Assembly: GCF_024323335.1 (NCBI RefSeq)
Contig: NC_066581.1
Coordinates: 462,024,289 to 462,088,288, forward strand
DNA: 64,000 nucleotides
Direction: 5' to 3'
DNA from: Lathyrus oleraceus
Lineage: Eukaryota > Streptophyta > Magnoliopsida > Fabales > Fabaceae
Shown: positions 58,953 to 64,000 of the stretch, piece by piece
Layout: each line of letters begins with the position of its first letter
How positions within the stretch are numbered: position 1 is the first letter of the stretch
Translations under genes and position numbers: made by a program
Notes under the pieces: generated by a model
What the model was told of the DNA's origin: nothing
The model's database searches: none
The model's input: only the letters and a program-made list of their open reading frames with translations

Positions 58953-60425
58953 TGTAAGTGTTTAATTGGCTGCATTATATGGTAAAACACTAGCTGGATT
59001 CTAATGTCTTGACTGATGTCATGACATGGTGTGTATGTGTGACTGCACTATAGGTTAGAATATCTAATTTTACTCTGATGTCTTGACTGATGTCATGACA
59101 CACTTGAGTAGTTACTACAGGATTAGCTAATACAGGATTTATTGAATGTCAAACTGGATGTTGTGACATTCATCCTTGTCAACAGATACTAAGGAATAGA
59201 ACAACTGGTGTTCTGTTAGAACTTAGTATTTATTTCCAGTCTGGTTATCAAGGAAATACCAGACCTGGCATAAGGCCTACTGACTGAATGTCAAACTGGA
59301 TGTTATGACATTCATCATTGACAGCATATACTGAACAATAGACAGAGTGGTGTTCTGCTATACTTCAGCATGTTTCTTAGTCTGTTCTTCAAGAGGATAA
59401 CAGAACTGACTTAAGGCCAAATGTGTAAATGTCAAATTGGATACTTTGACAGTTATTAATGTAAGTTGTTACTGTAGTATGGTCATTTTGGTCATATACA
59501 GGTCAGCAAAATTGTACAGTCTGTTTTCTGGAAAAACAGACTTAGCATATGATCCTTGATGTCAAGCTGAATGTCGTGACATTCATTCCTGACAGCATAT
59601 GCTATATTGTAGGTTGTTCAGTTTTCTGTTTCAACTTTTTCTCAGGCTATTCTTCAGGGATTCAACAGCTGAGAGAAAATCCAAGAAATCAACAACCAAG
59701 CTACATTTAATAAACCTAACAAATAGCCTATTTGTTAGTAACCTAGATGTGGAATTTAGGGGAACTCGCGTGACCTTAAATTCAGGAGAATACAAGTGCA
59801 AAGGCCCAAGTACTGCAATATAAAAGGAAGTCGTTCCTTCATTCAGAACTGGGGATTTTGAGGCGTGAAGATTTAGTGTGTCCATCATACTTCACTGCTG
59901 TATTTTTGTGAGTCTTGTATTAGACATATCTTGTAAGCCAAGCCATTATCACGTAGATGATTGCTTTGGCATAGGATGTTCATTGAGTTGTAAGTGTTGT
60001 GTCGCTCAAAGCTTTTAAGCGTGAGTGCTGTGTATCTTGATTAAAGCTGTTAAGCACAATCAAGAGTTGTTTGAAGTGTGACTTCAAAATTGTCTTTAAT
60101 ATTGATTAAAGGTAGTAATCACTGAGGTGATTGAGGGGGAGTGAGTAGGAACTCTAATCTTAGAGTAAGATTGAAATTGCATTGTGTAGGGATTAAGTGA
60201 AGAGTTGTAAACGGGTGAGTTTAGCTTTGAATTAATACTACTGATAGTGGATTTCCTCCCTGGCTTGGTAGCCCCCAGATGTAGGTCATGTTGGACTGAA
60301 CCGGGTAAACAATTACTTGTGTTATTTACTGCATTTACTTTTAAGTTCTGCATAACTCTTGTCTGTGCAGAATTGGATGTCATAACAACCCGTGTGACAT
60401 CTAAAGTCTGATAACTAGAATTTCA
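58953..60425 (+). repeat. Copia-2 3' LTR
   Basis: From TGTAAGTG to GAATTTCA, 1473 bp, one base longer than the left copy (an extra A near 60386) and with about 28 substitutions. The TATA box is at 59819-59827. Confidence 0.95.
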
Positions 60426-60430
60426 CTCTT
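60426..60430 (+). repeat. Target site duplication of Copia-2, right copy (CTCTT)
   Basis: Matches 27830-27834. Ogre-2 integrase resumes at once on the minus strand. Confidence 0.95.
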
Positions 60431-63299
60431 TCATCATCTTGTTATTGAGATTCGAACCATTATCAGTGATGATTCTCTCAGGGACCCCATAATGACAGAT
60501 AATTTCTTTCTTAATGAATCGAGCAACCACTTGTCTGGTAACATTGGCATAGGAAGCTGCTTCCACCCACTTGGTAAAGTAATCAGTCGCGACTAGGATG
60601 AAGCGATGTCCATTAGAAGCAGTAGGTTCAATCTTTCCAATCATATCGATGCCCCACATCGCGAATGGCCAAGGAGAATTCATAATATTCAGAGGGTTTG
60701 GTGGTACATGCATTTTATCTGCATAAATCTGACATTTGTGGCACTTCTGAGCGTATTTGAGACAATTAGATGCCATGGTTAACCAGTAATAACCGGCTCT
60801 TAACAACTTCTTGGCCATTGCATGACCACCAGCATGGGTGCCGAAAGATCCCTCGTGCACTTCCTGCATTAACATGTCTGCTTCGTGTCTAACCACGCAT
60901 CTGAGCAGAACCATGTCAAAGTTCCTCTTGTACAACACATCATCCTTGTTCAAGTAAAAGCTTCCAGCTAGCCTTCTCAGTGTCTTCTTGTCATTCTTTG
61001 ACGCTCCTTCTGGATACTCTTGGTTTTTGAGGAAATTCTTAATATCATAAAACCATGGCTTCTCATCAATAACAGACTCGGCTGCAAACACATACGCAGG
61101 CCTCTCGAGTCGATTCACAGCAACGTGTGGCACATGATTCTGCCAATGAACTTTAATCATGGAAGATAATGTGGCTAAGGTATCAGCCATTTGATTTTCA
61201 TCTCGGGGTACGTGATACAACTTTACTGTCTTGAAGAAAGTCAGGATCCTTCTAGTGTAATCTCTATAAGGAATCAAATGCGGCTGATGAGTATTTTAGT
61301 CTCCATTGACTTTATTAATCACTAGAGCAGAATCTCCATAAATATCCATAGTTTTGATCCTTAGATCGATGGCTTCCTCAATCCCCATGATACAAGCCTC
61401 GTACTCAGCTTCGTTATTGGTTACTTCAAAAGTCAATCTGGCGGAAAAAGGTATGTGTGCACCTTTAGGATTAATGAGTATTGCCCCAACACCATTTCCA
61501 TTCACATTTACCGCCCCATCAAACATCAGTGTCCACTTGTCATCGGGATCTGGTCCTTCCTCGACAAGAGGCTCTTCACAATCTTTCATCTTTAAGTACA
61601 TGATATCTTCATCGGGGAATTCAAACATCATCGGCTTATAGTCATCAATTGGTTGCTCGACAAGGGAATCCGACAGAATACTACCCTTGATGGCCTTTTG
61701 CGATGTGTACTGGATATCATACTTTGTCAAAATCATCTGCCAACGAGCCACCCGTCCGGTAAGAGCTGGCTTTTCAAACATATACTTACTGGGTCCATCT
61801 TAGAAATCAACAAGGTAGTATGGTTCAACATATACTGTCTCAGTCGGCGAGCAGCCCATGCCAAAGCGCAGCAAGTTTTCTCGAGCAGCGAATATCTTGT
61901 TTCACAATAGGTAAACTTTTTGCTAAGGTAGTATATTGCATGCTCTTTTCGACCAGACTCGTCATGCTGTCCCAATACACACCCCATCGAATTCTCTATT
62001 ACTGAAAGGTACATTATCAGAGGCCTCCCAGGAACTGGAGGTATAAGAATTGGAGGTTTCTGCAAATATTCTTTTATCTTATCAAAAGCTTTTTGACAAT
62101 CATTGTTCCACCTGATTGCTTGATCGTTTCTTAGCAACTTGAATATCAGTTCGCACGTAGCTGTCAGGTGAGATATGAACCTGTGCAATGTAGTTCAGCC
62201 TCCCTAAAAACCCACGAACCTGCTTTCCCGTTCTTGGTTCAGGAATTTCTTGAATAACTTTTACTTTCGCTGGATCAAACTCAATCCCTTTCTCACTGAC
62301 AATGAAACCTAACAGCTTTCCAGATCTCACTCCAAATGTACACTTGTTTGGATTCAGCCTCAGTTTGAACTTTCTCAATCTTTCGAACAACTTTTGCAAG
62401 TTTACCAAGTGCTCCTCTTCTGTCTGAGACTTCGCAATCATATCATCTACGTACACTTCAATTTCTTTGTGCATCATGTCATGAAAGAGAGTCGTCATAG
62501 CTCTTTGGTAGGTAGCGCCGGCGTTCTTCAACCCAAATGGCATTACCTTATAACAGAACGTGCCCTAAGGTGTAATGAATGTCGTCTTCTCCATGTCTTC
62601 TGGTGCCATCTTGATCTGATTATAGCCAGAAAATCCATCCATGAAAGAGAAAACCGAGGACTGAGAAGTGTTATCGACCAATACATCAATGTGAGGTAAT
62701 GGGAAGTCATCTTTTGGACTGGCTCTATTTAAATCTCGGTAATCGACACACATCCTGACTTTACCATCCTTCTTCGGCACGGGTACGATGTTGGCCACCC
62801 AAGGGGGATAATTGGTAACTGCTAGAAAATCTGCATCCAATTGTTTCTGAACCTCCTCTTTGATATTGACAGCCATATCAGGACTAGTTCTGCGAAGCTT
62901 CTGCTTTACCGAAGGACAATCTTCTCTGAGAGGTAGCCTGTGCACCACAATATTTGTATCCAAACCAGGCATATCTTGAGACGACCATGCGAATACATCC
63001 ACATATTCTTGCAGCATTTCAATCAGCCCTCTCTTGACCTTTTCCTCTAAAGCAGCCCCTATCTTGATCTCTTTCTTTGCGTCCTCAGTACCAAGGTTAA
63101 TGACTTCCAACTCTTCCTGATGAGGTTGAATGACCCTTTCCTCCTGTTTCAATAGTCTGGCCAATTCTTTGGGGAGTTCGCAATCTTCTCCACTCTCCTC
63201 TTCAGCTTGGTAAATGGGATTATCAAAGTCATACTGAGCCATAACAGAACTGTTTTTAATGGAATCCGCAAGATCAATTCTGCACGAATGATGTTTCAT
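60431..63299 (-). pseudogene. pol: Ogre-2 reverse transcriptase, RNase H domains and integrase N-part
   Basis: It is clearly the same protein as Ogre-1 Pol, read in the order 63299 to 60431. Lesions seen: TAG for Trp at about 62565 (after FITP); a one-base gain near 62188 (after LGRLNYIA); a one-base loss near 61786 (after SKMDP); TAA for Trp near 61296 (after NGD). Between them YVDDM, FDGAVN, NNEAEYEA, the HHCC zinc site, GIDMIG and TDNG are all recognisable. The protein continues beyond Copia-2 at 27829. No functional product is possible. Confidence 0.92.
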
Positions 63300-63533
63300 G
63301 CTTTATTTTAGAAAGGAGTTCAAGAAAGTCACAGAGAAACAAAAAACATTGCCATTTTTATGGTTTTGAAAATGAAAGTAAAAACAGAAAGACAGTGAGC
63401 ACAAATTTGATTGCAAAACGTCCTTTATTGATGATAATCATTGAAAATTCAAAACATGATGTGGCCCTACAATGAACCACTACGCCTTGGGCCGAGCGTA
63501 GGGCTTTCATGCAAAATGAAAAACAGAAGAAAA
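63300..63533 (-). other. Ogre-2 spacer between gag-pro and pol
   Basis: Equivalent to 42331-42592 in Ogre-1, including GTGCAG as a possible splice acceptor near 63281 just inside the downstream ORF, and the CACTACGCCTTGGGC block near 63477. Nothing else is seen. Confidence 0.6.
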
Positions 63534-64000
63534 TTACTCTGTCTGAAGAGTAACTTGGACTATTTCTTCAGCAGTCGAGTTGTTGATCTTCTCCCCTGGA
63601 GCACACGGGCGCACCCAATTATCCATATCACAATCACTGTCACCATCTTCATTGTCCGTGGCAAAGACATCCCCGTGATTCATCAATCCAGCACTAGTGA
63701 AAGTACACGGCCCTTTCTGATCCTGGACACCCTGCTCTGATGATTGAAAAGGCTGATAACCAATGCCAAACAGGTCTTCTTTTATGGGCACATCAATCAC
63801 CTTGCCCCAGCCTTCCGCGTTACCTGAATGAATGACCTTCAGCGCTTGTTTATAGGACGCAATCGAGGTACCTGGTTTCTTCTGTTCAACAAAAGCCACC
63901 TTCTCAATACTGACAGTCTCAAAAGCTTGACATAGAGTTTCATGAATTTCGCCATCCATCTCCACATATTTGAAGGAGGATAAATGGCTCACAAAGATGT
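63534..64000 (-). CDS. gag-pro: Ogre-2 Gag-protease, C-terminal part, cut by window edge
   Basis: 152 codons are visible, from about SHLSSFKYVEMDGEIHETLC to the stop after VQVTLQTE. They match the last 150 residues of the Ogre-1 gag-pro (SHLSSFKYVEVDGEIHETLC to VQVTLLTE) with a few small indels (EQGVQDQKGP). This is the region downstream of the protease. The frame is open in the visible part. The protease active site and Gag lie beyond 64000. Confidence 0.85.
   Translation of the reverse strand, partial: IFVSHLSSFKYVEMDGEIHETLCQAFETVSIEKVAFVEQKKPGTSIASYKQALKVIHSGNAEGWGKVIDVPIKEDLFGIGYQPFQSSEQGVQDQKGPCTFTSAGLMNHGDVFATDNEDGDSDCDMDNWVRPCAPGEKINNSTAEEIVQVTLQTE

Larger units (their letters stand above)
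27835..60425 (+). mobile_element. Copia-2: SIRE/Maximus-type Ty1/copia element split by Ogre-1
   Basis: Both LTRs (1472 and 1473 bp), an initiator-Met primer site, gag-pol and the polypurine tract AAAGGGGGAG are present, and CTCTT flanks the whole. Without Ogre-1 and one target copy it would be 8461 bp, normal for the lineage. About 29 differences between the LTRs (2%) put its insertion well before that of Ogre-1. Gag-pol is broken by Ogre-1, a TAG, a one-base loss and a protease active-site change. Confidence 0.93.
22259..64000 (-). mobile_element. Ogre-2: Ty3/gypsy Ogre (Tat) element, incomplete in window, split by Copia-2
   Basis: On the minus strand the visible order runs from gag-pro (right edge) through pol, 3' noncoding repeats and polypurine tract to the 3' LTR at 22259-24913. 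Copia-2 interrupts the integrase between 27829 and 60431. The gag-pro start, ORF1 and 5' LTR lie to the right of the window. Pol is clearly related to that of Ogre-1 but carries several frameshifts and stop codons, so the element is no longer autonomous. Confidence 0.88.

Overview
This window is plant nuclear DNA made almost entirely of long terminal repeat (LTR) retrotransposons nested inside one another. I see no host gene, tRNA, rRNA or CRISPR array. The large Ty3/gypsy elements of the Ogre (Tat) type carry an extra ORF upstream of gag, a second ribonuclease H, an Arg-tRNA-like primer site and LTRs of 2.7 to 5.5 kb. Together with SIRE/Maximus-type Ty1/copia elements this suggests a dicot with a big genome, most likely a legume of the pea/vetch group. 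The species assignment is inference.

Layout from the left. 1-7301: a decayed SIRE-type copia element on the minus strand (Copia-1), with a broken gag-pol, a primer site and a 5' LTR. 7302-12195: the remains of an old Ogre-like element on the minus strand (3' noncoding part, a gag fragment, broken ORF1). 12196-22258: an old Ogre-like pair of LTRs (LTR-A complete, LTR-B cut at 22258) around only 1.8 kb of internal noncoding DNA. 22259-64000: a second Ogre on the minus strand (Ogre-2) that continues past the window and whose pol is broken. Copia-2 (plus strand, 27835-60425, target duplication CTCTT) sits inside the Ogre-2 integrase. Ogre-1 (minus strand, 30278-54402, target duplication GTATG) sits inside the gag zinc knuckle of Copia-2. 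This gives four nested layers: old Ogre LTR, then Ogre-2, then Copia-2, then Ogre-1.

Ogre-1 is the youngest and most complete. Its two 5546-bp LTRs differ at about 29 positions by eye (about 0.5%), and ORF1, gag-pro and RT-RNaseH-integrase are all open. The Copia-2 LTRs differ by about 2%, which agrees with the nesting order. Copia-2 has a mutated protease active site, a stop codon and a frameshift.

The most unusual signal lies in the noncoding DNA. Each of these elements carries arrays of short hairpins in which loops or flanks are conserved while the two arms change together. There are four or more classes: a two-stem CTAC/GTAG module in the Ogre LTRs; arrays with a TTACCG loop (or GGTTACTG in the older element) between pol and the 3' LTR; four hairpins just downstream of pol; and AATGTC/GACATT hairpins in the Copia-2 LTR. 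The arm co-variation is visible directly. Whether it reflects RNA structure under selection or hairpin-templated copying during reverse transcription is open.
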